NCBI GenBank assembly: GCA_024472245.1
Contig: JANBXD010000005.1
Location: 868,001-932,000 of the forward strand
Length of the DNA: 64,000 bases
From: Beauveria sp. NWAFU-1
Lineage: Eukaryota > Ascomycota > Sordariomycetes > Hypocreales > Cordycipitaceae
Direction of reading: 5' to 3'
Both the position numbers and the translations under genes were made by a program. Shown one piece after another: positions 10,302 to 20,756 of this stretch; the first letter of the stretch is position 1; each line of letters opens with the position of its first letter. Below the pieces are notes generated by a model. That model saw only the letters and a list, made by a program, of their open reading frames with translations. It did not search any database and was not told the origin of the DNA.

Positions 10302-12152
10302 ATTGGTAGTTGGCGGTAGTCAATGACACTTCGAGGCGAGATGATCTTTGCTGTCGAAGCCACACAATTCTTCTTCCCGCGCAGGGACAAAGGCTGGTAG
10401 AATCTGCTTACTTGAGTCGTTTGATGTTTTTTGGCCGCGGGTTCATCGATCGGACAATTTTGAACTTGGCGTCTTGGCAGTTGTCGATCCGGCATCCGCG
10501 GCGCTTGAGGCTCGTTGCCAAGAAACCTTTTCGGCGAAAACATTCTGGCTTGTTCCTGATCACTGTAACTTTTTTTTTTTTTGCATTGTCGAATCATTGC
10601 GTCGTTTTGTCCTATTTGGAAATTCATTACAGCGATCTATTAGCGTTGAGATACCCCGGACTGCTTCGTCCCCGGACCCAAGGCATCATCTAGCTAGGCA
10701 CGCGAGTGCTCTGTTTCACGCAAAGCTCGAAGTCGCGGGCAACTCACATTTGAAGAGACTTTCTCAAGCGCTCCATTTCTTTCTCTTTTTTTTTTCTCCT
10801 CCGTAGAGAAGCTCAAGTTGAAACGGAATGCACGCTGCATTGTTGAACAATGGCCCCGCGGTGACGACAGCAAGCGGATCCCGGTGGCGGGCATTACGGG
10901 GGATATTGGTGGAGAGCAACAAGGACATGGCTAAAGGAGGGGTCACGAAGGAATTCGGCCAAGTTGTCAAGGTGAAGGAGGACTCTGTAGAAGGCACAGG
11001 GCGTCAAATCGAGCAAGGATGAAGCTACATGCAAATCCACAGCCTGCCAACTCTCGGCTCTTCTAATATCGTCTCTTGTAGTTAGTAAGCAAGATAGATG
11101 TGGGAATTAACTGGTTATCAACCCGACAATCACAGACATGATGAAGCCGAGGTGTATCGGAGGTCCGCCGGCAGGACAGGAAGCTAACCAGCAAAGTAAG
11201 TTTTCCCGGATCAACAAGCACAAGGTATCTGGACGTCTTGTCTCTATCGTAAGCCTATATCTCGGTAGAATGAATCATGTCTGAAAACAAGCATAACGGC
11301 AACAACAAACTCCCACAGCGATGAGAAGCAGGGTACACACCGGCCGATTGTCTCGAATCATCAGCCCGAGTTTCGATCTGCCCCTCATCACAGCTACCAT
11401 TGCCCCCCCCCCCTGATGAGTGAAAACTTGCTTCCACACGAAAAGCTGAAAAGGCATTTGTTGCTTGAAAGAAACTTGTTGATGGCTTACTGCGCAACTC
11501 GTCTGTGCACCAAAGGCGGTCCCGACGCTCGCTGATTCGTCCTGGGCGGCAATTTCGGCTCCGGGATAGCTCCACCTTCTCTGCGCCGCTCATCTCGTCG
11601 AACCATTCGTGCGGTATGCGGGCAGGGATTGCAGGGGGCCGCAGGGACACGGCTAACTCGGCATCGCGGAAGGGCGGGGGGGACCCTGGCACAGCCCGTG
11701 ATGCTCTTCGGAATCTTGTGTATTTATACATACACGCAACCAAGCTACGGCGGAACCCTCTGTTCCCCGAGCTCTAGCCAATTGTCTACCAGCCATGCAA
11801 CCTTTTCTTCTGTACCACTGTACCTCTTGTCACAGGTTAGTGGATTGTCACAGCCACCCGCTGCTTGTTGCGTAATGAGGCCACGAAGGATAACAGACCC
11901 TGGCAGAGCTGGATTAAAGACCCTTATGGGCCTTTTTTTACCGGGTCAATGTGTTTTCACGGCCCGGCGCTTTAAAGTGAGGGGTCACAGGTTGCGCAAA
12001 GTCCATGTTGGTAGCTTGTACAGTATTGAATAAAAAGCTGTGCCCCTGCCCATGGAGGGGAGGTCGTCGTCCTATTCTCTTCTTTCGTCTCTCCCTGTCA
12101 ATTGCAATTCTATACCCACATCTCTTCATTTTCCAACACACATCTATTCACA
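10302..12152. other. Gene-free interval upstream of the CipC gene
   Basis: About 1.85 kb between two plus-strand genes. Open frames of 60-160 codons overlap one another on both strands, lack family motifs and include homopolymer runs (poly-T near 10570 and 10785, poly-C near 11405). I found no exon chain. It may hold the regulatory region of the stress-type CipC gene. Confidence 0.55.
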
Positions 12153-12675
12153 ATGTTTGGTTTCGGTAAGCGCTCACCTATACCAGCGCTTTGGTGCCAC
12201 CATCACCCATCACACCCGCTCGACTAACACGCCCTCCCTTTCTCCCGCAGGCGACGCCAAGGAAAACTACGACCAGCTCCAGGACGGTCGTCACGAGGCC
12301 AAATTTTCCCACGAGCTCCTCGCCGGCGGCGCCTCTTTTGCCGCCTTCAAGGCTTTCGAGGACCACCAGCGCTCAGAAGGTAACATGTCCACCAGTCACG
12401 ATCCCCCTTCTTCCCCTCCCGAAGAAGCTGACACTGCCCCCTTCCCCCCACCAGGCAAGCCCGTCTCTCACCAATTCGCCAAGGAGCTCCTCGCGGGCTT
12501 TGCTGGCGCTGAAGTCGACAAGCTCATGGAGAGCAAGGGCGCCGACTGGATCGACAGGGAGCGCGCCCAGCACGAGGCCAAGAAGCGCACCGAGCAAATG
12601 TACGACCAGCACTATGGCGGCCGCGACGAGTACAACCCCGAGTACGAGGCTCCCGAGCACTTCCGAAACTACTGA
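12153..12675 (+). CDS. CipC-like antibiotic-response protein (DUF3759)
   Basis: A small cytosolic protein of the CipC family, first noted as concanamycin-induced in Aspergillus; its biochemical role is unknown. Exons are 12153-12165, 12251-12379 and 12455-12675. Phases agree and give 120 residues, normal for the family. Characteristic segments are KFSHELLAGGASFAAFKAFE, then GKPVSHQFAKELLAGFAGAE and VDKLMESKGADWIDRERAQH, and a Tyr/Asn-rich tail (MYDQHYGGRDEYNP). The first exon encodes only MFGF plus one base, which is why a single-frame scan misses the start. Relatives are often stress- or infection-induced. Confidence 0.92.
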
Positions 12676-13090
12676 GGCAGCTCTCTGTACGCGAGGCAGG
12701 AATTTGGTGGCTGCGGGGGCGTTGCGTCAATAATTTAGCCAAAAAGACCTGAGAATAATAAAGTAAAAGTGATGAATCATGGGAATCAAATCAACCTCAG
12801 TCTCGCAGACTCGAGTCGCAGTGGAAAAAATGGGGCACATCCAAGCCTCACCTAGTGAGTTAAAAGCCAAATACTCTCTGTATCCTGCGTCGTGGGATCT
12901 GGCACCTCTCAGCAGTCACGTTCACAAGCAGCTTCAGTTTTAGATGAAAAAGAAAGGTACGCTCCTGCGTACGGTATGATACAATTCAAATATATGTACT
13001 CTCATAATTGCCTCGCTGTTCGAGGGTCTGGATTCCCAATTGCGCCGTTACCCCTGCCTGTCCATGTAAAAATTTGTTACGTAAAAAAAT
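12676..13090. other. Convergent intergenic region, CipC/hacA 3' flanks
   Basis: A+T-rich 3' flanking sequence with AATAATAAAG near 12750 that could act as a polyadenylation signal. No coding exon. Confidence 0.5.
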
Positions 13091-13469
13091 TCAAGCTAGA
13101 CGGTATCGTTTGGACACACCGCCTATACGTCGTCTCGTTTGCTTCAATCCCGCCACCTTTAGTATATATTTTTGATTTGGTTCCCGTTTCGAGGCAGACG
13201 CCAGTTCGTCAACTGTCGTGCTGCCGCCCTTGTTCTTGATTCGCTGTGATTCCATCTTGAGACTCCACAACAAAGTCAACAACACTTCCTTGGACGGCAA
13301 ATTTGCGCCGCTTAGACACCGAGTCAGCTCACAAGCTTCGTCGCGCGTACCAGAGGACTCGCGCTGCAAGTTCCTGACCTGATCGTCGCCTCTCTCGGAT
13401 ACCAACCGCAATGCCACCATCGTCGCATCCATCAAGGGACGCGCCAGACTGGGGCTGCTGGAAAGGATC

Positions 13470-14665
13470 TTACGTAGAGATTTGAGTCTCAGGGTCGTGG
13501 ACCTTGAAGTCGAGACCGTGGTCCGCAGCGGCATAGTCGCTCGCTGCCATAATGTCAGAGGCGACGTGCTTTGCCTCGTCGCTGAGGAAGTCGTTGATGT
13601 CGAAGAGCTCGAGTGGTTGATCCGCGAAGCTGGAGGAAGTGTCACCAACCATATAATCGTCGTCAAAAGTTGAGGAGTTGGGAGAAGCGAAAAGCCCGCT
13701 TTCGAGGAGATAGCGATCTGTGTCAGCGGCCGTTGACACGCCGAAATCATCGCCGATGCTGAAAGGAGCAGCATCCTGAGCTGTAGAGTCCAGGCCAAAC
13801 GAGGCGACATCGGAGTCTGCGACTGCTGGAACGACTGGGGTACCTCCGCCGACATGTGACACTGCAGGTCAGACAACATCTCAGCAGGATATTGTGTCAG
13901 GTCGGGAGAGGTGGTCTCAGTCTGTTCCGTGGTCGCGGACTCGATGCTGGCCTCCTTCTTCGGGCCAAGCTCGGGAGAAAGAGCAACGGGGTCAACAGTG
14001 GGGTTGGCCGTCATTAGGAGTTCTTCAACAAGCCCATTAGCTAACTCGGCGTCGGCGGTGTGACCATCTTGCGAGCTGAAGAGCTCGGGAGATAGAGAGA
14101 TTTGGTTATCGCGAAGCGAGTCCAAGGGTGATGAGGTGCGGGTAACAACACCAGAGTCGCGGCGGAATCGGTCGAGCTCTTCGGCGAGAATAAGGTTGGT
14201 TTTTTGAGCGTTGAGAAGGAGCGTCTCGAGTTCCTGATTACGCTGCTCGAGGGCCTCGACCTCGAGCCTTTTGCGCTCGCGGGAGGACTGCGCGGCGCGG
14301 CGGTTGCGGAGAACTCGCTCGACGCGGCGCTGCTCCTTTTCGTCATCAGTCTTGGCTCGCTTGCGGGGGGGCAAGTTGGTCTTGGGCTCAGGGAGAACCT
14401 GGCCCCAGGACTTGCGCTTCTTGGCAGGCCTCTTGTCGTTGGTGTCTTGATCTTCCGTCTTGATCTCCATCTCGTCTTCGGCGACGGGTGATAGCCTGTC
14501 CGACCTATCGCAGGCAAATGATTGGGGTGTCATCATCTCCATGGGGTCCATGGTCAGGTTGTGATCCGGGGTGCTCGACTCAGCGAAGAGCGATGTGTAA
14601 TTTTCACTGGGTGCCGAGAGGAGAGACTCGGCGGGCGAAACTTGTTGTGATTGTTGCAAAGCCAT
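13470..14665 (-). CDS. hacA: HacA/Hac1 bZIP regulator of the unfolded protein response (Ire1-spliced reading)
   Basis: The transcription factor activated when Ire1 removes a short unconventional intron from its mRNA during ER stress. From the ATG at 14665, PAKKRKSWGQVLPEPKTNLP precedes the basic region RRVERVLRNRRAAQSSRERK (residues ~113-132) and a leucine zipper. The first frame carries the bZIP half to about residue 267. The conserved HacA C-terminus, with DRYLLESGLFASPNSSTFDD and FDINDFLSDEAKHVASDIMA, lies in another frame ending at 13470. Joining them needs an intron of length 3n+2, and 20 nt fits (see 13845-13864). The spliced protein would be about 390 residues. Unspliced mRNA would read on to 13091, giving 524 residues with an unrelated tail. 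I found no upstream ATG in the proximal ~240 bp of leader. Confidence 0.93.
13845..13864 (-). other. Predicted 20-nt Ire1-type unconventional intron in hacA mRNA
   Basis: On the minus strand a 7-nt loop CTGCAGT (CNGNNGN type) is flanked by a perfect 4-bp stem TGAC/GTCA. Cutting after CTG and removing 20 nt joins the bZIP frame to the frame of the conserved C-terminus. The 3' site is less clear: a CGGAGGT heptamer sits there, one base out of ideal register. Boundaries are therefore uncertain by 1-3 nt. Length 20 agrees with known filamentous-fungal hacA introns. Confidence 0.7.
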
Positions 14666-17480
14666 GGTTGTGATGCTGTGTTTGTGGGTTGATGTTCAAG
14701 AGAGGCTGGAGCAATATGCAGTGGGCACAAACGTCCGGTGACCACTTTTTGAACAATACAGCAAAAGCCTTTAACGTAAAGCAGAGGGCAGAAAAGCGAG
14801 CTAAACGTAAATGTAGCTGCCTACTGGCGGTGCAATATCAGGCAATCACAATAAAGAGTGACTCAACCGTGGGCTAGGCAATATGTGGCGACGATGAGTC
14901 ACTGCTGGGGTTGCGAGAATGCAGTGGAACTCGAAAAGGACAAGTGTTCAAAGGTCGTTGCACCCCGGAAATAGAAACAAGAGAGGCTTGTGACGGATGG
15001 ATGAAGAGCTGGGTGATGGCAAAGGGGGTGGATGCGCTGCCTCTTTATCATTCAGGACACGGTGGTTGTTTCGAGGGGGTGGTGCCTTGGTGCCTGAGGC
15101 AGAAAAGGGGCTCAGAGCCCGGTTTTGTTTCGGCTGCCCTTTTTGGAGTTGCCAGTCTCCACGGGATCCCCCCAAACTCCTCCCAAACGTCCAAGCCTCC
15201 TTGACCGAGAGGGGCAAGGTTCATCTAGTTCCTTCGCTCGGCTGATGATTCCATGATCACGAATCCAAGGTGGCCCTTCTCTGTTATCCCGCACTTTTCG
15301 GTAACCTGGCGTCGCAGCAAACAGCAAACAACGAACAGCGGCAGAAAGCGAGCCAGACATGCGAGCCAGACATAGTGACCAAGTAAAAAGAAAAACGTCG
15401 GCCCAGCAAGGCAATGTTTCAGGCCATCGAGACCATGGCATCAGGAATCACTGATCAGGAATGACTTGTGGGCTATAGCCCCATTAGTTTCAAAGCGGGC
15501 GGCAGGTCCGTGAGATCCAAAGCTTAATCCCTTCCCTCTGTCGATTACCCGCCATTACGACGTCGTGCCCCTGAAAATAGAGCCGTGCCTGCTGCGCTTC
15601 TGATATGCCGTGCTCCTGGGAAGAGGCGCATTGTCAGCTTGGCGCGTCCGCTGAGCTGGTCAGCCCATGCTGCTGGTGAGGCTGTGGCCGAGACTGCCGC
15701 GCATAAAACTGACGATGGCCACTCTTGATTGATAACCACTGTCTTTTTTTACCGGCAGAACATCAAGGCTGTGTGGCGATTCATGGAGTGGCGATTCATA
15801 ATGTCGCACAACAAATTCCTCGACCATGCAGTCACTTAAACGACGAATCAGCCGTCTTTGTCTCTTCATACGACTCCACGATGGGTAATAGTGCAAAGAA
15901 GGAGGAACGTAGGATCACTGTTCCGTATCTAATGCATCGAATCTGTTTCCGTGTTCCATGCCTTCCGATGCGGCATTCTTCACTGTGTGCGGATAGCCAA
16001 GGCCATCTCTGACGGGCCCTTGAAATAACACTCAACCTGGGGCTGCTTGCTTGTGTTTGTCTAGTCATGCGTGTCTCGTCCTCAATCGACAAGGGCCTTG
16101 GACCGCACGACACACGGTGCGACCGCATCAACGCATCAACGCATCAACGCATTACCTCTCGTTTATAAAGTGGCGACCCATTGAAGTTTTTGTTTGGAAC
16201 TGTCTCATGAAATACAGGTCTTGGAAAGATTCCAAAAACTTGGCAACACAGACGCATGTCGGGGACGCAAAAAAAGACCGGTTTTGAGAAGGCGATTCAC
16301 TTCGAAAAGAAATAACTCTGCTAAGCGGACCGTCTCATTTTGCTATCTGGACCGACTCTCTAGGAGAGGTACTTAGCCTTTGCAGTGTCTACACTAAAAC
16401 CTTTGTACCTGCCGGCACCATTGTCAACACACGCGCCCACAAGAAGCCAAAAAGCCTCCTTCTAAAATGCCATTTTTTTTATACCACAGGCTAGTCTGAA
16501 CTAAGAAAGAATCAGTTTGAACTCTAAATAAATTGATGAAATATCTGCTCTAGATTTTCGATATCATTAATCAGCTTCTTCTGGTGCGTGGCTGTGATCA
16601 AGAACGTAGTATTGAAATGAGTGGGCGGCAATCCCCCCCCAATGAGAGGCGATAGTGCAGTTCTGTGTCGGCCAGCATTGGATGCTCGAATGATGCACAA
16701 GGGGCTTAAGATCGACAATCCAGGGTGATGAGCGAAATCAGGAGCAGATTACTCACCGTTGTGATATAAACTCAACTGCGCCCGCGACACTCTAGGGTAT
16801 TGAACGAGATCAGGAGTGAGCTACATACCGTTGACAAACTGAAGGACCGCCAAGGCTGCGCACGTGCGGAACCATGAAGTCGCTTGTGAAGTTGTGAGTG
16901 AGTCGGGAGCGAGTCGTAAAGGGTCAGCAGTGCTTGCCAAGGCAATGGTTGGGTATAATTGCCATTTTCTACTTGCGGGCAAGCCTCTTGTAGTGCCATC
17001 TCTAATCTTTGCCGAAGACCTTCACCTCTGGCTCGGAACCTGCGGCCCCAAGTTCGGTTTAATCTGACAGAAAGAGTAGCGTAGCAGCAGCAGCTTTGAA
17101 ATGGTTTCCTTTGCCGACTCTTCCAAACATAGGGCAACCTTCACTTACCCTCCATGTAACGGTTTCTGTACTCAGTATGAGAATTAATCAGAATCCCAAC
17201 TATGATTCATATACCTGATCATATAAGAAAACCGGTCAGGTGTATATAAGTAGCCGCCTTTTGGTCAATATGCGCAGAAAAAAATGATTGATCCGTGCGT
17301 TGTATACCTGAGTCGTACCTAGCATGCCTTTTATAGTACTATATATCTCGTTAAATCTTCGCTAAAAAGCTTCTTCACACTACACTAGACACTAACCCCC
17401 TTTTCTCGTATAAAAGCAGACGATTCTTCTTGATCAATCACCAACAATTTTCTCTGGGCCACTGTCAGATCGAAACGCAG
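14666..17480. other. Gene-poor interval upstream of hacA
   Basis: 2.8 kb. The proximal part is the hacA leader and promoter. The rest has only short overlapping frames, a GCATCAAC minisatellite near 16125 and a TATA-like element at 17240 without a recognisable downstream gene. I see no exon chain. Confidence 0.5.
16125..16152. repeat. Minisatellite, 3.5 x 8 bp (GCATCAAC)
   Basis: Three and a half perfect copies of GCATCAAC in non-coding sequence. Confidence 0.85.
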
Positions 17481-18157
17481 CTACCATGCGGGCGCCAACC
17501 CATGCTTTAGGAAATACTGCTGCATTTCCGCCTGAGATAAACTGGTGGACACAATGACATTAACCGAGTAGCGAGTCGTATTTAATGCCAAAATCTTGCA
17601 AGCGCCCTTGGTTTCAGCGAGGAAGCTGCCGAGCCTGACAATGTACTCTGTCACATTGATGAACCCAGCAGCTGCAACGCCCCGGAAGAGTCCCGGCTCC
17701 GGACCGAGATAGCGGTTGTGCCAGTACACATCCAACGCCGGTGGTCCTGATTCGACGGCTTCGTCTGGGTCGGCGTCCTTGAGCGTGCCGTTGTCAATGT
17801 TATTTCCGTCAACAAATGGGGAAGCCGCTCTGCGTCCAGGCCTGTAAGAGCGAATCGTTGGTGTCATTCACGACATCGTCAGCAGCTGCAGGGCTATGGA
17901 AGCTCTGCGAAGCGCCTTGGTCTGGGACCCCTCCGCCCTCGCTTTGCAAAGACATGTCTGTCATCTTGGCATACAGAAGATCCTTGAAGAAATTTGATGG
18001 ACGAACGACCGTGTTCCTTGCTCGAATGATGGCTTCACAAAAAGCCCCGCGACATTGTTCTGAGTAACTTGCCTCGTTCAACATACGCAGCTTGCCGCTT
18101 CTTGTTGCTTCTCTCGGCGGCCTTGGCGTACACGTGCGGGGTTGTACGTTTGCTCAT
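17481..18157 (-). CDS. Unidentified multi-exon or broken gene
   Basis: I do not recognise this gene. A plausible start at 18157 reads MSKRTTPHVYAKAAERSNKK and stays open about 28 codons. A 40-nt GCAAGT...AG intron then joins it in phase to AIIRARNTVVRPSNFFKDLL and on to about 17811. A second open frame (17481-17867) carries ALDVYWHNRYLGPEPGLFRG, then FINVTEYIVRLGSFLAETKG, and ends HGLAPAW. TTACAG at 17842-17847 looks like an acceptor, but I could not fix a good donor for that join, so a frameshift is equally possible. The N-terminal part is basic, the middle polar, and the C-terminal part looks folded. There is no signal peptide, and its gene-poor setting suggests a lineage-specific gene. Confidence 0.35.
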
Positions 18158-18680
18158 CAGCCACCGGGCACCAACACTTGATCTCAGTGCGTCTACATAT
18201 CGATGAAGGTTCTAGACCACTTACTCGGCCAATGAATCGATGTGCCACCGAGTGACTGGCTGTCGGGCAGTGCAGAAGCTGAACCTCCAGCGATCCGTAT
18301 CGCCTTTCTCAGCAGATGCTATCCGCTGCAGGCCGCGGTTGTGGCTGGAGCTGTTCAAAAGTTCTGCATTTGAGTTGATGGTGTAACAAACGTTATTGAA
18401 TCGGTGATGATTTTATGCGTATGTGTAGCGCTGCTCCTGACTGCTCTGCCAACTCTTCCGTGGCGTGGTTAATTGGCACTTTTGTAGGAGCCATGATAAG
18501 AATTGGCTTGGCGTGCTTGTTGTATCAATGCTCGTCATCACAAGATAAAACCCCTCCGAACATTAAGAATGAAATCAAGTTCTTTGATTCTAAATATAAT
18601 AAATAAGTCGGGCCGTCGCTTCGCTCAGCTTATATGCAACAGACAGTACCCTCAACCGAAACAACAGCATCTTAGCAACA

Positions 18681-19047
18681 ATGAAGGCAAGATTGACGAC
18701 GCTTAAGGGATTTATGCTAAAATTAAACTTCTATTATTTAGTCATCGAACATTTTGTCAGTCGCCCTCTCGGTCTGTTCACTAGTGTCTTCAGCGCCTAC
18801 CAACGACCCCGAGAAGCGAGCTCCCATCAGATTCGACATGGAATGCCATACCGAGGATGCGGAGCGGAGCTGTCGCAATGGAAGAGCTTATTGTAATAAT
18901 GGAGGCTATATTCAGTCTAACCTGGATATCTGTCATTCGGACTGCATCTGCACGCTTGTTGCGCCGTGTGGTATAATTTGCAAGCAGCAGCAGCAGCAGC
19001 AGAGCAAAGAAGAGGCCGAGGAAAGGGGCAAGGAGCAGGATAATTGA
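18681..19047 (+). CDS. Small cysteine-rich secreted protein with a GC-AG intron
   Basis: The downstream frame lacks an ATG. A two-codon first exon (18681-18686) joined through an intron beginning GCAAGA and ending ATTATTTAG (18687-18741) to 18742-19047 restores one: the spliced start reads MKSSNILSVALSVCSLVSSA, an excellent signal peptide. The product is 103 residues. A Kex2-type Lys-Arg site follows at NDPEKR, and the mature part holds eight cysteines (including ERSCRNGRAYC and DICHSDCIC), so four disulfides are possible. A Gln run encoded by CAG repeats and a charged Glu/Lys tail end it. Such proteins are typical candidate effectors or antimicrobials. I recognise no family and assign no activity. 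Confidence 0.6.
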
Positions 19048-20100
19048 GCAGCCACGTAGATCAATTTGGATCATTTCATCGTATCAAGTATCATTTAGCC
19101 AGTCATGGACTACCTCACCTATCATCTTCTATGATCACAAAGGGTCAAGTTCATTGATACACTAACACAAACCAGCCTGTTTAACACCCCGAGTACCTTC
19201 GTAGGGCGGGGAGCAATGTTTGCAGGGATTCAACGCTATAGTTGTTCATGCCCTTCTACTACACTTCACTCTCTTGATTGCACCCGTGTCTGTGGTGGCT
19301 CACAACATGTTTGCCAAGCACCATCGCACCCTTTTGCGTCCGAGTTTTGCACACCTGTGTTTCGCACACGAGCACAGAAAAGACTTTCGCTCAGGTAAAA
19401 CGGCTTCAGAAGCCTCCGACCGCCTTGTGCTTGGGACGGGTCAAGCCGCTGCTGTTCACATCGCTGTCATCGTCTCCTCTTCTCGGGAGCACGCTTCTTC
19501 CTGTCTTCATTCTCCAGGATCTTGACCGTGCAGTAGATGGCGTTGCTTGAGCTTATACCATTTATATGGGTAATCGAGGTCTTCCGAGACTTAAATTTCT
19601 AGCTCCATCATTTGCGCAATCAGCTTCAGCGCTTTCTGGCCAAAGAGGCAGTGGACCGGTGGTCAGCACTACAACAACCGGGAGACACCACGCGGCGTTT
19701 TCGGGTAGATTGACAGTTCAGTGCAACTACCAGTTGATCAACTCAGTTAATCATTGTTGTCTCCGGTTTGTGATATGCTGCAGTGCCAATCGGGCCTGCA
19801 TATCGGCCAGGGCTTGTTGTGTGGCCTTGTTCTGCAGGACGGCTTCTTTGAGCGTCGCCACCTCCTGGAGCACTGAGCTTGGAGAGGCGAGTGCAACACA
19901 ATGCGGTGAAAGAATGAAGTTCTTCCAAGGAGCCAAAAAGTCTCAAAATCTTTTTCTTTCTTTATAACCAAGCCGTTTCTGTACGGCAAACTCACTGCTT
20001 TCGAACTCAATATATTGTTGCAACTACTTCCACTGCTTCCACCGCTTCTGCTTCACTCCTATCTAAATTCTTTAGCCAAACACCAACTCCGGTATCTATA
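19048..20100. other. Interval with possible coiled-coil gene remnant
   Basis: No complete gene found. On the minus strand, 19751-19936 reads a heptad-like segment (LQEVATLKEAVLQNKATQQA), and 19601-19650 reads QKALKLIAQMMELEI before a stop. These may be exons or remnants of one coiled-coil protein, but I could not join them. Confidence 0.3.
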
Positions 20101-20756
20101 TCATATAACGAACATAATACGCATTCTACGTTCTCTCGTAAGCGACAGAGCCTCGTCCTTGAAATGTGGACGTTCGAATCTAGATGCACCATTCCCGTCG
20201 AGACCAGCTTCGCGGCCCGAGACGGCGCCGACCGCCGCGAGAGGCACGATTTTCGCAACACGCCCACCACTTACGGTACGTACCTTTACCATGTCCGCCG
20301 TCCCCGCCGCCAGGACCGCCCGGAGAGGGCGTACAGCTGCGGTTGCAGCAGCAAGCGGAGGCGTGAGCAGCAGCCTCGCAGCCACGACCGCCGCCACCGG
20401 TGCTGTGACGTGGAGGAAACGTGTCGGGGCCGGTCTCCCGCCCGATCCGCCGCTGTCAGGTGGGAGGAGAAGGAGGGGAAGGAGGGCCGCGTGGCAATCG
20501 AGGTGGTGGACTCTCTTCCTCCTTCGCGCGGCGCCACCAATACCAGCCAAGCTACTGTGTGCAGGTGAATGTTTGGGCGGCGACTGAGGAGGTGATTGCG
20601 CGGCTAGACACCGATGCCGACCTCCAAGAGGTGCGCGTCCACTGGCGGGATGGCGACAGCGAGCCTCTGCACCGCTCGATTCCGATGGCAGCGCCGGCGG
20701 ATGATGCCGTGTACCACGACTCAAGAAACAGGCGGTCAAAATGCTACTGCTGGTAG
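20101..20756. other. G+C-rich interval open in several frames
   Basis: Long overlapping frames exist on both strands: 212 codons on minus, and 190, 134 and 111 codons on plus. The most protein-like piece is plus-strand, ending near 20756 (ATEEVIARLDTDADLQEVRV, then HWRDGDSEPLHRSIP). A possible acceptor TGTGCAG precedes it at 20567. I could not decide strand or exon structure and recognise no family. High G+C alone could keep the frames open. Confidence 0.25.

Noticed and set aside
19220..19525. Signal-peptide-like frame beginning QGFNAIVVHALLLHFTLLIA
   Set aside because: No ATG in frame before an upstream stop, and no convincing intron supplies one.
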